This document shows positions 1-11,684 of a DNA stretch of 64,000 nt, piece by piece (within the stretch, counting starts at the first letter, position 1; every line of letters starts with the position of its first letter). The translations under genes were made by a program, and so were the position numbers. The stretch is from Parascedosporium putredinis. Lineage: Eukaryota; Ascomycota; Sordariomycetes; Microascales; Microascaceae. Below the pieces are notes generated by a model. The model was not told the DNA's origin and made no database searches. It saw nothing but the letters and a program-made list of their open reading frames with translations. Where the stretch lies: assembly GCA_949357655.1 (NCBI GenBank), contig CASHTG010000004.1, forward strand, positions 620,001 to 684,000. Reading direction: 5' to 3'.

Positions 1-535
1 TCACCCCCGTCCGCCTCCTCGTCCCCAACCTGCTGCACTTTTTCCCCGACGTCTTCGCGGCAGCGCTCTTGGCCCCCTCTATCCTCTCCCTCACGAGCCG
101 CGCGATGGCGTTATCCGTCCGCACGTTGAGGACCTCGAGCTTCTTCTCCAGGTCCCGCTTGAGGTCCCAGTTGGGCTTCTTGGGCTGCAGCTTAAACAGG
201 TCGATGCCCCGGTTGGCCTCTTGCGCGTCTTCGGCGGCCTTGCGCTCGACCTCGTCCGCCACGTCGGCGGCGAGCTCCTCGAGCGTGGGCTGGTCGCCGT
301 GGTCCGGGGCGCTTTCGAACCCGAGCTTGGGCCCGCGCGCCTCCGGGTCGTAGTTGCGGCCCGAGAGGTGCAGGCGCGCGACGTCGGCCTGGATCTCGGC
401 CGGGGCGAGGGGGACCGCGTGTTCTCGGGGGTGGCGACCTCGTCGGTGGGCTGCTTGCGCTTGAGGGATTTGAGCTTGGCGAGGCGGGCTTTGCGGTCGT
501 CGGAGGCGGCGCCGAGGCTGCTAAGGGGGAGGCAT
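1..535 (-). CDS. cwf18: Pre-mRNA splicing factor Cwf18 / CCDC12 family (partial, frameshifted)
   Basis: Cwf18 (human CCDC12) is a small coiled-coil component of the spliceosome-associated NineTeen/Cdc5 complex in the nucleus. The minus-strand reading shows the family pattern: a basic start (SDDRKARLAKLKSLKRKQ), then LHLSGRNYDPE, then the signature block RGIDLFKLQPKKPNWDLKRD followed by LEKKLEVLNVRTDNAI and RLVRERI. The start is placed at the ATG complementary to 533-535. Reading it straight gives a stop after four codons, and one base too many in the run of five Cs at 525-529 would explain this. A second break lies near 413-421, between the Lys-rich start and the NYDPE block. The C-terminus runs to or past the left edge of the window. 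The family call is firm because the PNWDLKRD region is highly conserved. The exact start and end are not certain, and a tiny first intron is an alternative to the first frameshift. Confidence 0.8.
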
Positions 536-1161
536 GGTGACTTTGACGGGACTGAGGTGGGCGTGGGATGGTCGAAAATTGGAGGAGAGACGTGCCAAAG
601 AGAACGGCTAGGAGGGCGGCGGGAGGGAAAGAGAGAAATGAAGGAGAAGTTGGAAATGTGTCTAAAGTCTGTATGACGCGGTGCCCCGTATTAGATGAGA
701 GATGCGAAAATCTTTGAAATTCGGAGACGTGGGATACTCCTTGGTAGATGGATGCACATGTGGAAGAGCTCCAATGCAAAATAATTCCCGTGCTCGGACA
801 TGGAATGTTCCTCCACCGTGTGCTAGAGCTAGCTTGACGCATGTGGCTGGACGGTGCTAAAGCCACTCTCCAGCCACATGTGGATCCCTCCAGCCAATGA
901 TGGGACGAACAATCAAATATTCTTCTTGAAGAAGAATCCCGAATTTCGGTCTCGACACTTCCATCTCCAACCAAAAGCTGCTCAAATCGCAATCATTTCT
1001 CTACACAAGGAGGGAAATTCTTGATTCTTTCCCCTCGTGCGGTCTAGGCTTTGAATCATCTTATTCCGCTCTATACCAGCCTCTGCCACACACTCTCTCT
1101 GTCTCTCCCTTGGGCGGAAGAAATGCCCTCGACCGCATCTCGATACTAGCCCACCGCGGCC
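536..1161. promoter_or_regulatory. Divergent promoter region between Cwf18 and the PPR gene
   Basis: This is about 0.6 kb between two divergently transcribed genes. It holds a CCAAT box at 894-898, two E-box-like CACATGTG palindromes (755-762 and 875-882), and a perfect 11-bp inverted repeat with arms at 840-850 and 870-880. The open frames here have no coding character. A shared promoter role is inferred from position only. Confidence 0.45.
840..880. repeat. Perfect 11-bp inverted repeat in the divergent promoter
   Basis: The arms CATGTGGCTGG (840-850) and CCAGCCACATG (870-880) are exact reverse complements separated by 19 bases. The right arm overlaps the palindrome CCACATGTGG (874-883). 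This could be a dimeric transcription-factor site or a hairpin. Function is inferred. Confidence 0.6.
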
Positions 1162-3860
1162 ATGCAGTCCTCGCGATATCTTCGCCACGGATCCGGGGTC
1201 CGCCTGCCGAGAGACCCCGTCTCCAGTTGCTCCATATCTCCAGCGATCGCTCGACCGAAAACACGATGCCCCTTTACGACTGAAACCACCTCTCGGTCAA
1301 CTACCGGCCACCCCACGCACACCTCCGACGCCTCTTTCCTCTACTCTACGCAACAACCTCTCTCCTCGCCAGCGCAACTTCCCCGCGCGCAAACAAAGCA
1401 GAATACGTAATATCAGCTCAGACGCCGCTCCATCCTCCGTCCGAAAGGGCACCTCCGCTGACGCTCCGCCCGAAAGCGAGCCGTGCGACTTTCGATCCTT
1501 CCAGCAGCTTCACCGAAGCATATGGCACACCGTCGGCCCCAAGCGAGAGACCCACGGCATCGAGTCGAAAAGGCGCCTTAATGCCATCAGCAACAGCATC
1601 TCGAGCCGCGTCGTGGACGTGCCCCGAGCGCGGCGGGTGAAGCAGCTCGACGACGGATGCAACGAGTGGGGCTGGAAAAAGGGCTTGCACGATGTGCGGA
1701 CGGGGAATTGGCATTATCCGTCAGGATCGGCCGCGCCGACGTCTTCCCTCATGGAGTGTCGAACGGCGGAGGAAGCCCGGGCTATCTGGGAGCAGCAGGA
1801 CCCCGAGACCGCCAAGAAGACTTGGGCGTCGGTCATGCTAACCCTACTGGCGAGCCACCTACAACAGGCGTGCTTGTTTCTCCAAGCCTCTGTGGCGTAC
1901 TCGAGCCCCTCTCTACACCTTGATCGATTCGATTACGTTTGTCTACTCGACCATTGAACCCCTTTCCGTTCCGGAGAAGGAGTGCGTGGCAGAATATCTC
2001 TGTGACACCATTATATACCTGCTCCGAGAGCACCCCGAGAGGCAAAATCTCCTACACAAGAAAGATATCTACAAGCTACAAAAGCAGCTCGCACCGAGGA
2101 AGCTAGCTGAGCTGTACGATGCTCTGCGCGATGCGCAAATCAATCTGAGCAGTTATACGTTGATGCACATTGCCTCCAAACTCTCCAAAGATCCGACTCT
2201 CAAGAGAATGGCTCTGGAGGTCATGGCTCTGGGACTCTCGCGAATCGAGGAAGATCCGGGCGCGGACCTCGAGCTTGTGCGGAGGAGGTGGGCGAGTGTT
2301 TTTACGACCATTCTGACCTCGAGTCGGCATTCGATGACGAACCAAGAAGTGGTCATCTCCCCGATGAGATCTGGGATTTCGCCATCAAAAACGGCATCAC
2401 GCCCAACACTATCCAGCTCACCGCCCTAGTGCAGAGCCTCTGCGCCATGGGCCAGATCGAGGCGGCATGGCAGGCGTTTGACATGTTCCACCAGCGAGGC
2501 ATGTCCGTAGATCTCAAGTTGTCGTCCACGCTCCTGCAGGGCTCCAAGCTCGCGGGCAGCGTCCCCCACATCGTTCGGGCCATCTCGTTGATCGCCGAGA
2601 CGCAAAACATTGACGCGCGGGTCGGAAACAATATCCTCCATCTCGTGCTTTCTCTCGCGCTCTCGGACACGTCGCAGCCCTTCCTCACGTCGTTCCCGTT
2701 CATGCTGCGCATCTACTCGCGCATCTTCTCCCCTGAGCCGCTCAACGCCATCATCCCGGAGAAGCTGCGCGAGGTGGTGAGGTACGACGACGAGCTCGAG
2801 GACATGATACTGCACCCCGAGTTCACGTCGAGCCTGGATCTGCTGTTCCCACCCGAGGGCGTGACGTCGCTGGAGCCCACGCCGGTGACGCTAGAGATCA
2901 TGGTGCTTTCGTGGATATGCAGTCTCGAGAAGGAGTTCAAGAGCCCCGCGCTCAACGCCTTTACGGGCACTACCGCAACATGCTCCAGGACCGCCACCCG
3001 GTGGCGGCGGAGATTGTCAAGACGCGAAACTCGGTGATTCACGACATGATTATCAAGGCCATGTCCAGCTCGCCCGCGCACCTACGCGCGGCACTCGAGG
3101 TTATATCGGACATGATTCGTGACTCGGCGGCTCATGATGCCGAGGGCAACGCCATCCCCTCCCCGCGCCCGTTGATGGCGCGGCCGCCGCTACTATTACC
3201 ACCACTTCGCCCTCCACCAATGCCACAGCAGCCGCCACGACGGCGACAGCCTCTAGTGCTACCCCTTCAACCACTTCATCCAACGACGCCAATGGCAACG
3301 CCACATCGCCAGACCTGGCACAGCCCGTGCACCCACGCCCCAGCACATGGACGTGGAACATTTTGCTAGACGCGTGGATGCGCCACTACCGGCAGGACAA
3401 CGTGGGGCGGATCGTCAGCCTGATGCGGCGGCACGGGGTAGAGCCTTCACTTGTAACCTGGAACACGATCCTGTCGCGGGCAGCGCAGGCACGCAACACC
3501 AGGCTGGCGGTGCGGTCGGCGCAAAAGATTCGCGAAGCCGGGTTCGAGCCCAACGAGTGGACGGTGAGGGCGTTTTCGCGGCTCGTGGAAAAGGAAATGT
3601 TCCTGAGCGAAATGGGCGAAGGCTCCGGAAGCGGCAAGGGCGGTCGTGGAAGGGCCCAAGGTCGTGGTCGGGGCCAGGAGGGAGAGGATCGCGACGACGA
3701 GTTTGATGGACGGGGCTTGGAGCTGGAGAAGGGGTTCGAGAATCTTGGGAGGTATACGGATGTGGAGAATAGTGAGGGGAGGTGGGGGAGGGATAGTGGA
3801 CGGGGAGGCGGCTGTGAGGGTGAGGATGAGGGTGGGGGTGAGGGGGACTTGTACCAATAG
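1162..3860 (+). CDS. Pentatricopeptide-repeat (PPR) protein, probably mitochondrial; broken by several frameshifts
   Basis: Fungal PPR proteins usually bind organellar RNA in mitochondria. The coding signal jumps between frames: a basic, Ser/Arg-rich leader from the ATG at 1162, then a frame reading WHTVGPKRETHGIES up to about 1910, then one with DSITFVYSTIEPLSVPEKE to about 2285, then GITPNTIQLTALVQSLC (a PPR-like helix pair) to about 2965, then RNSVIHDMIIKAMSSSPAHL, and finally two clear PPR units near 3340-3590 (STWTWNILLDAWM, GVEPSLVTWNTILSRAAQ, GFEPNEWTVRAFSRLVE). A Thr/Ala/Ser-rich linker spans about 3170-3310 and a Gly/Glu-rich tail ends at the stop 3858-3860. At least five single-base breaks are needed, with no matching introns. 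Either the consensus sequence is faulty or this is a pseudogene. The PPR call rests on the C-terminal repeats, and I cannot assign an ortholog. Confidence 0.65.
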
Positions 3861-4798
3861 AGTAAATATCAAATATATTATAGACGTGTACACATATGGA
3901 GGCTGTTGTCAAGTGGCTTGCGTGATGGGTTGTTTGTGGCTGGCTTGGTGAATGTTGTGAAAAGGCTAGAGCTTATACCCGACGTCGTGCTTCGGGGTTA
4001 TTCATCTTCTGGCGAGGGAGAACTCAACGGACAGATGTGTCTTGACCTTTTCTTACAGTATACCGTGATGAACTAGTGAAACGCCGAGCCAGAGACCTTC
4101 TCACATACATAACTCGATTTCTTCATTGCAACTGGTCTTTCTCTTCGAACAGTCCGAAAGTCTGCTCTCTATCTTTATATATATGTTTGCCGAATAACAC
4201 CATCATCAACGAGCACAAATATAAACCTCCCCCGATCTTCGCTCCATTTGCACACTGACGAGCATCGTTCATTTTGATTCTTCTCTGATTTGTTCCTGAA
4301 TCAATTTCCCAAAATAAAATTATAGAAGAAGAGCATGGACACCGAAATATCTTTTATCGTCACCTCAACAATAAATCTTGTGTACGTATATTCATTGTCG
4401 CGCATCGCCACTTTTTCGGGCAGCTAGCTAGCGATTCTTAACCCATAAATTATATGCAATATATCAAGGATTATTGTTCTTTCTTGTCAAAACTATTTCA
4501 CATTTACTCTCTGCTTCAAGGTCAAGTTGCTGCTGGAACAGTTGGCTTGATCCTGTCCGCCCGATCCAACCGGCAGCACGGGCAATCGGGGGTATTCAAT
4601 TAAACGGCCTACGATGTGACGACCTCTCATCTCTCACCACAACGCTCTCAAAACGATTCATCTGCTCACTACGCGCCACGCCGAATTACGCCCGCCTCCT
4701 ATCTACCCTCTGACTTGGAATTCATAATATGAGGAAATACAGGCAGATCATTCCACTCTCAGCACTTTACGAAAGGGGAAGATAGAACCGACAAAAAG
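3861..4798. other. Intergenic, upstream of FMT1
   Basis: There is no gene I can support here. The 3860-4450 part is AT-rich and contains the likely 3' end of the PPR gene. The part next to FMT1 is mixed sequence and presumably holds its promoter. Confidence 0.5.
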
Positions 4799-6302
4799 AT
4801 GATCTGCCAGCTCCAAGCGCGGACTGTGTCGCGCGGACTCCGGACCGGCCAGTTCCGCACGCCCCGTCGCGCGTACTCGTCCCGGCCCCCATCGGATCCT
4901 CTACGCATCCTATTTTGCGGTTCGGATGAGTTTAGTTGCGCGTCTCTGCGGGCGCTAGATGAGGAGAGATTGAGCGGGAGCGGACTAATCCAGTCGATTG
5001 ATGTGGTGGTGAGGCCGGGCAAGGGCACTGGGAGGGGATATAAAACAATACGGGAAGGTCAGTTTCCTCTCTCTCTCTCTATTTTCCCCATCTCCTTTTA
5101 CGTTCCTCTTTTGGATTTTGGTTGTCTGGGTAGCCGAGAATGGGGAATTCATTGATGGCCCTTTTCCATCAGGGGCCAGAACAACCGTTTTCATGCTATA
5201 GGAGTAGCTGCTGATAGAGTGAGCAGTTCCCCTTAAGCTCAATGCCGAGAGGCTGGGCTTGCCCATCCATGAGAGAGATACGTTTAGGGGCTTCGAGGTA
5301 TGTGAATTCCGGCCCACTTCCTCCTCCCGAAACTGGTGCGGGGTTCTTCAAAATCGACTAACCGCTCTAGCCTCCAAACTGGATTAACCTCGTTATCGCG
5401 GTGTCCTTCGGGCTCTTCGTGCCACCAAGGATATTACGAATGGCCAAGTACGGAGGCCTAAATCTCCATCCGTCATACCTACCCGAGTATGTATCACTTG
5501 TCTTCCTCGGTGATGAAATGCGGTTCTGAACGCACCCGCTGCTGTTCCATGTGCAGGAATCGCGATTTTCTCCCTACGGAGTCTTCTTCGCTTTCGCTAA
5601 CCTGTCTATAAAAGTCTACGTGGCCCGGCCCCTCTCCACCACTCCCTCCTCGAGAGACGGTCGCACATCGGCATCACCCTGCAAACCCTGGACGAACACA
5701 AGTTTGACCACGGCCTCATCCTCGCGCAGACGCCCCGACCGGGCATTTCCATTCTGCCAGCCTGCACCGTGCCGGAGCTAACGCACCTCGTCACCGATCC
5801 TGCGGCGCGCCTTCTCCTGGACGGGCTACGGCACGGCGTCCACGTTCCGCCGCTCGCCGATGTGCGACAGGCTACTACTGACACGGCGTCGGTCCTGCGG
5901 CACGCACCCAAGGTGACCAAGGAGGACAAGAGGGTGAACCTCGCTGAGTGGACGGCGGAGGATGCGGTCACGAGGCTGAGGGTCCTGGGCCCGCTTTGGA
6001 TGGAGGTGGTGGGCGGGAAGAAGGGCAAGCTCGAGAGGGTGATTTTGCAAGATGGCGAAGTGGTGGCGGAGGGGAGAGGTGAGGGTAGTGTCGAGCGAGA
6101 GGTCCTGTTAGCGCAAGCGGCTCAGGAACCGAGGTCGGAGGGGCGCGAGACAGTGGCAATGCGGTATCGTGAAGAAGGAGATGGTGCCATTCTTCTCACG
6201 TTTCCTCGTGGAGGCCATCTTCGGGTGAAACAAATCGTGGTCGGAGGCAAGGCAGCGCAGGAAGCCGCCAAAGCTTTGGCATCCCTTTGCCGCTTGACCT
6301 GA
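4799..6302 (+). CDS. FMT1: Mitochondrial methionyl-tRNA formyltransferase
   Basis: The enzyme transfers a formyl group from 10-formyl-THF to Met-tRNA for mitochondrial initiation. Four exons join cleanly: 4799-5057, 5227-5297, 5371-5486 and 5615-6302, giving 377 residues. The start carries an Arg/Ser-rich presequence (SRGLRTGQFRTPRRAYSS), followed by the Rossmann start RILFCGSDEFSC. The formyltransferase signature is split over two exons: GGLNLHPSYLP, then DLRGPAPLHH, with the catalytic Asn and His visible in NLH. GITLQTLDEHKFDHG follows. The C-terminal tRNA-binding part is present (VNLAEWTAEDAVTRLRVLGP). The third intron ends in an unusual AAG acceptor at 5612-5614, preceded by a CTAAC branch site at 5596-5600. 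The joined frame reproduces the family motif exactly, so I trust it. No frameshift is needed. Confidence 0.92.
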
Positions 6303-9300
6303 GTCTACGAAGGAAAGAAAAAGAGAGGAAAAGAGAGGCTGGGCGGAGACGACGTATGCATTTGCGTCGCCCTCCGCCAACGTCTCAGGTAATGTAATCA
6401 TATCTATTGTACGAGTATGTATGTAGTATCCATGGATGTATGTAGTGGGTGGTGGTATTGGACTGCGCTACCCTTGGAATAACGAGGTGGATGCACGCCA
6501 GAGCTACGAAAGGATATTCTCCATCTGACTTCCTCTTCTGCGACACCGGCGGCTTCACTTGCCAATACTTGTTTCTCCTACTCCCTGTTAGAACGCGCGT
6601 GGCGAAAACTTCTGTTTGACCCTGTTCTTTATAACCATGACAAGACAGCGGGAGTAGTGCTGGGTGAGGGTTAAGAGCGGCCGCTAGACTCCGCTTCGCA
6701 AAAGTAGCTGCGACATGTATTCTGAGACCTAAAAACATGCCAACGTCGCCTAATTGATGACACGGCGCTTGCGTACTTCGGCGTCCGCGTGATTTGAACC
6801 AGCTGCCTCGTGGTTTGGGGGCAAGACATTGACTGACCCAAGTTGGAGAAACAGCTTCTTCAAATCCCATCCACCATTTTTCTACGCGCGTTCCATTTAG
6901 GGGTGCAAACCTTGGCAAATGAAATCGCTCACCCATTCTCTTTTGTCTGCGAGAGGGAAAGGGTACAGAAAGATGTGAAAGAGGGACGTCTTCCTCTAGT
7001 ACTGCCGACGCGTGCTTTGAATGTGGATAAAGAGTCTATTCCTAGAGAGTAAAAAAGGATGAACAAGGTTATTCTTCCAATTTTCGTCGTTCCCTGTATT
7101 GTCCCAGTCAGTGCCACTCGACTTATTCGAAAAGGGCTACAGATCGGCGCCTAGTGCGGCCAGGCCCGGTGATCGCGCTCGTCATCCTATGAAGGTGCTG
7201 ACTTTCGATATCCTCGAAAAACTGCTCAAGATCGATCAACATCAATACTTGCAGTAATGTTCGAATTCTTTCTTTTTCAAGGGGGTTCGGGAAGAGACCG
7301 TGGCATTGGCGATCTGCTCCCCCATCCCAGTATTTTATACCGCCCCGGGTTCAACCGTCCAATCCGCGGCGATCTGAATGGCACTTCATCTTCAGCCCCC
7401 AGATCGGCTGGGGATACTTGAGCGCACTGCCAGCCAGTCTTTTCCAATTATTTTGATCTGATTGTGATAACCCATCGAGCAGGCAAGGGTTCCTGCATCG
7501 GGACTGGGTGCCATCGTTTTGGCCCTGAGCGTTTGCCGGTCAATGATGACATTTGCACGGCACCTGGCTGGACACTGACCTCTTGCTTCAGGTGGTGCTG
7601 TGAAAGATCAGACCAAATCGGGAGTGGTCAGCGTGGGCTCCAAGACTCCTCAATGAGGGATGATGACCGCTTTTCACCGCTGCCAAGGTCGAACGGAGAG
7701 GGCCTTGCTTCGTGAAGCGTTTTCTGAAATTCGGGCGCCATGAGCGCTGGAGGGTAAAGTTGATTAAATCGCCTTGACGCTATCAGGACATGGCCCTCTG
7801 GAATGTCGCAAAGGACATACAAATGACAGGCGCGACTGACGCAAATGCGCCGCCGAGATGATATCAACTACACTGACAAGCTTGCCTCTCGGTAGTAGAC
7901 CATAAGGTTTACCAGGTCCACCCGTCATCATCTACCACCATCTGGTGGCTTGGGTAGCAGTGGATCATCCCGCGCGTGGCCGGGCTCTTTCGAGGTTGTT
8001 GCGAGTCCAAGTCCAGAGGGTTCGGAGAGACGAGGAAAAAGAAAAAAGAAAAAAAGAAAAAAGAAAAGTATTATTATTAGACGTGAACTCGAGGATAGGG
8101 AGGGGTGGGGCGCGCTTCACCAAATCAATATTCCTAGCCTGATTACCCCTGTCCCTGTCATCTCGCTGCGATTTGCTCCACTCTTTCAATAGTTTGACAG
8201 CCACGGAAAGATAGCGTGAATACTTGGACGCCAGGGCCACGCAAGGCTCACAAAGGCCAATTTCTGGATAGCCCGCCGAATCTTCCCCAGGCCCCCGGAA
8301 CAGGACATCACGCTCTGCGATACCATGCTTGTCGACCATGTGCCAGCACACGCGGGAAAGGCAATGCCCGAATACCCAGCATACTCATCGACAAAAGATG
8401 AATGAGTAGCAACATCTCTACAAGTATTCATCGCCATGAGATGGTTGTGGTATACTGCTTCGAGCAGAATTATACTTGTCGGCTTGAAATGACCAGGGAG
8501 ACATTAATAATCGAGGCTTTCTTGAGGTCATCAAGGGCTTGGCTCAATCGCTCTCCACCTCTTCCTTGCTTCCACGAGTGGACTCGCCAACCGCGTATCG
8601 AAGGAGTTAAAAGGATCCGTTGCACCTACAAGTAGGTAGTACAAGTACGAAGCAGGCGTTCGACGCGCAATTTCCTTGCGCTCGACGTCGAAAGCTTATT
8701 TGCGGGAATTTCTCCACGAGTGAATAAGATAAGGTAAGCGGAGCCCTCCCGTGGGCGAAGGGAAAGGGAGAGATCAGACACAACATTGAGTATTGAACGG
8801 ACTGAATACGGAGGGCATGATAATACCATGATTGATCATTCCTCATTGAGGTTTTCACCCTTCGCCTCTACTGTACCGAACGCACGGTGAAAATTAGAAA
8901 AGAAAGGGAAAGAAAGTGAAGAGAGCCTTCATCAGGTCAAGAATGATCCTTTTGGTCGTCACGGATAGGACGGAAAAAGCATCACGACTGGACGCTTGGG
9001 GCACTTGCGCCCGTTCCTGGGTTGAGGAAGCGGGTCACTTTCAAAAGGGAGGGTTAAAGCTACGATACATTGGAAGTACAGTATGTACAATGAAAAGCCT
9101 GGGGATAGGGCTACGATCCTGAGTCATTCGGAATCCATCAATACTACACTAGAATACGGCATATCGCTTCTGTCGACTGGAATGTGCGAAAGATGCACTG
9201 GGCTGGAGAACTTGAGGCCCGTGGAAATTTGATGCAGGCCCGGCTATTGCTTGTATCTTCAACGCTTTACACTACAATGGATCAATAATGGATCCATCTG

Positions 9301-11684
9301 GTCGAGGGAAGGACTGCCTCGGTAGAGGAGCCCACATCGCTAGCGAAGGAAAGGGCGATTTGAAGCAGCAAAGAAAGGAGAAAACGGAAGGAGACAACGA
9401 AAGGAGAAAGGCGGGGCGCCAGGAAAAGGGAAGCGCGATCGAGCTCCGATGTTGGGAAGCCAAAGGGGCAACAAGCCATCATCAAAATATCGAGAAGACA
9501 GAACAAGTCAAAACCATTGTGTACCTGAATCGCGCTCGGGGTGGCGGTGTCGCGCCCCCTTCTTCGCCCGAGCTGGTTGCCCCTCCTTGTGCCTTGCATA
9601 GGCCGCTGTTGGTTAGTGAGAGCGTTCAATGCAGGTACTCCATCAAAGATCAATCTAAGTCTAGAACAGACATTTGACCCTAACCCCCAAGCGACCAAGA
9701 CTCCAGGCACAAACCCCACTTCTTTCCCCAGCACACATTGATTCGTTCCTACGAAGGATTACCATTACCACCCCTTGCGTCAACTGTCCGTCGCGAGATG
9801 CCGCCTTTTCTTTGGTTCCTGGTCGATGAAGCTGCCCGTTTCTTAGTGTGCGGCTGTGGTTCAGCGTCGCCAGTGACAGTCGCCAGTGACAATCGCCAGT
9901 GACATCCCGCTGATTCTCCTTTGGCTCTCGGCGGGCTCTCCAGGCCAGCTACGAAGACGAGGAGATGAAAGTGCCATTGTCATGACTGCTCCTGGACCAC
10001 TGGGTCTTGAGCTGCCATGGGGGAGGTATCAATCGCATGATGCTATGCTGACGGGGGAAATGAAGTGAGGGGTGGCGCGGCGAGATTGAACGCCGGTCGA
10101 GTTGACTTGGGCGTCACCACACTCGCCCACAAGTCGACCGAGAGAGCCAGCCCCTCCGCGAAGCCTGTGGTCATGTTATATGGGGGTCCTTGACTTCGAG
10201 TTTGGTTTGGCCAATGCATGCCTGGAGGGTGACAATTCAGAATCCTGCTGCATCCTCTCCAGATCCTGGCCACTAGAGGCTCGTGTAAGTGAATCCTCCT
10301 CACCAGGCAGAAGCAGCCAAAATGAGCGCCCAAGAGAGGTACGGACTTGTAGTTGTCGAGCAGGGGGTGACGGCCCGCAAACACGTGTATCCGCGAAAAG
10401 GAGTGCAAGGGCAAAGGAAACCGAAGATTCGACGGGCTATCGCGAACAATGGAGGATAGTGGCATATTATCGTCTACTTCACCATCACATTGGGCCAGTG
10501 GCGCCTAGATCGAATTGAGCAAGATTTTTCGAGCCGCAATTTATTCATTGCGTCAATCATTTTTGAAGCTGAATCGACCAGGGGCTCGAGAATGGCTTCT
10601 GTGCTGCAGGGAAGGGCGGCGGCGGCGAGCACCAATACCCGAGGAACGGGTAATACTTGTACAAGAGAAGAGAAGAGCCAAGATATCCCCTCTCGCGGCA
10701 AGCCTGGGCTAGCAACGTGCGCTATACCAATACCATCTCTCCAGCTACCTACTTGTAGAAGAACAGCCCTTCCCACCAGGCTGGGGCGCCAAGAAATTAA
10801 CCCCTGAGAGGGCTAGAAATAACGCCAAATCAGGAAAAGAAAAAGAAAAGAAAAGGAAGGGGCAAAGTAATAAAATAGTGAGAGAGAAAGGGGACTGCAA
10901 ACAACGCCTGTGTTCAGGTCAATGCAGACAGGGAGGGACGGAAATGGCAAAGCCTGTTGGCGCTGTCCAACGAATTAATTCTATTGGAAGCTTTTTTGGC
11001 CCACCAGACACCCCGGTCTTCGCCAACAATGGACGCACGCAAGGTACGAGGTACGCAAGGTACGCAAGGAGGTGCGCAGGGTAATAATACGCAGTGATAC
11101 TTGGACTTGAGCCTGCCGATGCGAGCAAACGGTCAAGCGCCGATGTCCCGGCAGCCAAGGCGGAGCAGGTCAAGGAGAGTACCCCTGCCTATACATCTTG
11201 GACGACAGACTATTGACAATTCCTCGGCCTGCTTGTAATTGCGGGTGGCTCCCCTCAGCCTAGCATTTCGTCGCCCTTTCGGAAAGAAAGGCATCCTCCG
11301 CGCGTGGTGATAGGACGGGGCCAGGCGCTCCAGACCAAGGTGCACCCCTTCTTGGGCTGTGGTTGCATGCTTCCTGCTCCCCTCGGACACAGACATTGAA
11401 CACGCACACAAGCACATCCCCCATAAAGCGTGAAGCAGCCATGTTTGCCCATCGTCTTAAAAGGGTTCACCACCCACCGTCGACGCTCGACGTCCGTCCC
11501 TTCCTTTTCCCCCAAGCTGTCCAGTTGCCAAGACATATCTCCTTCAGCCCTATCCCCAAGAGTCTCTTTTTGACTCGTCCATTGACGTGTGCTAACGTCA
11601 CCTACACTCGTTTACAACCGAACCGACTAACCGCAAGTCGTTCACTTAATCACATTCGCTTTCACATTCGCTTCTTTCGCCGCA
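6303..11684. other. 5.4-kb gene-poor region
   Basis: Only short open frames occur, none with a recognisable domain, splice-consistent continuation or biased composition. Local features are A-rich runs at 8035-8073 and 10835-10862, three 13-bp tandem units at 9866-9904, a GGTACGCAA-type short repeat at 11040-11078, and a lone tRNA B-box-like string near 6786-6797 without a matching T-stem. The last kilobase presumably includes the GH16 promoter. I see no transposase or reverse transcriptase motifs. Confidence 0.5.
9866..9904. repeat. Three tandem copies of a 13-bp unit
   Basis: The unit GTCGCCAGTGACA occurs at 9866-9878 and 9879-9891, and once more with one change (ATCGCCAGTGACA) at 9892-9904. 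It is a short minisatellite in non-coding DNA with no evident function. Confidence 0.85.

Noticed and set aside
1162..3860. Programmed frameshifting as an explanation for the PPR gene breaks
   Set aside because: At least five shifts in both directions without slippery-site consistency, and similar breaks in unrelated genes nearby, make sequence error or decay far simpler.
6385..6936. 183-codon minus-strand open frame with a tRNA B-box-like GGTTCAAATC near 6786-6797
   Set aside because: The T-stem does not pair around the B-box, no A-box at proper spacing was found, and the protein has no recognisable domain. Not a tRNA gene and not a supported CDS.
9282..9734. 150-codon minus-strand open frame in the first gene-poor region
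   Set aside because: No recognisable motif. Its hydrophobic part comes from the reverse of an A/G-rich stretch. No splice-consistent neighbours.
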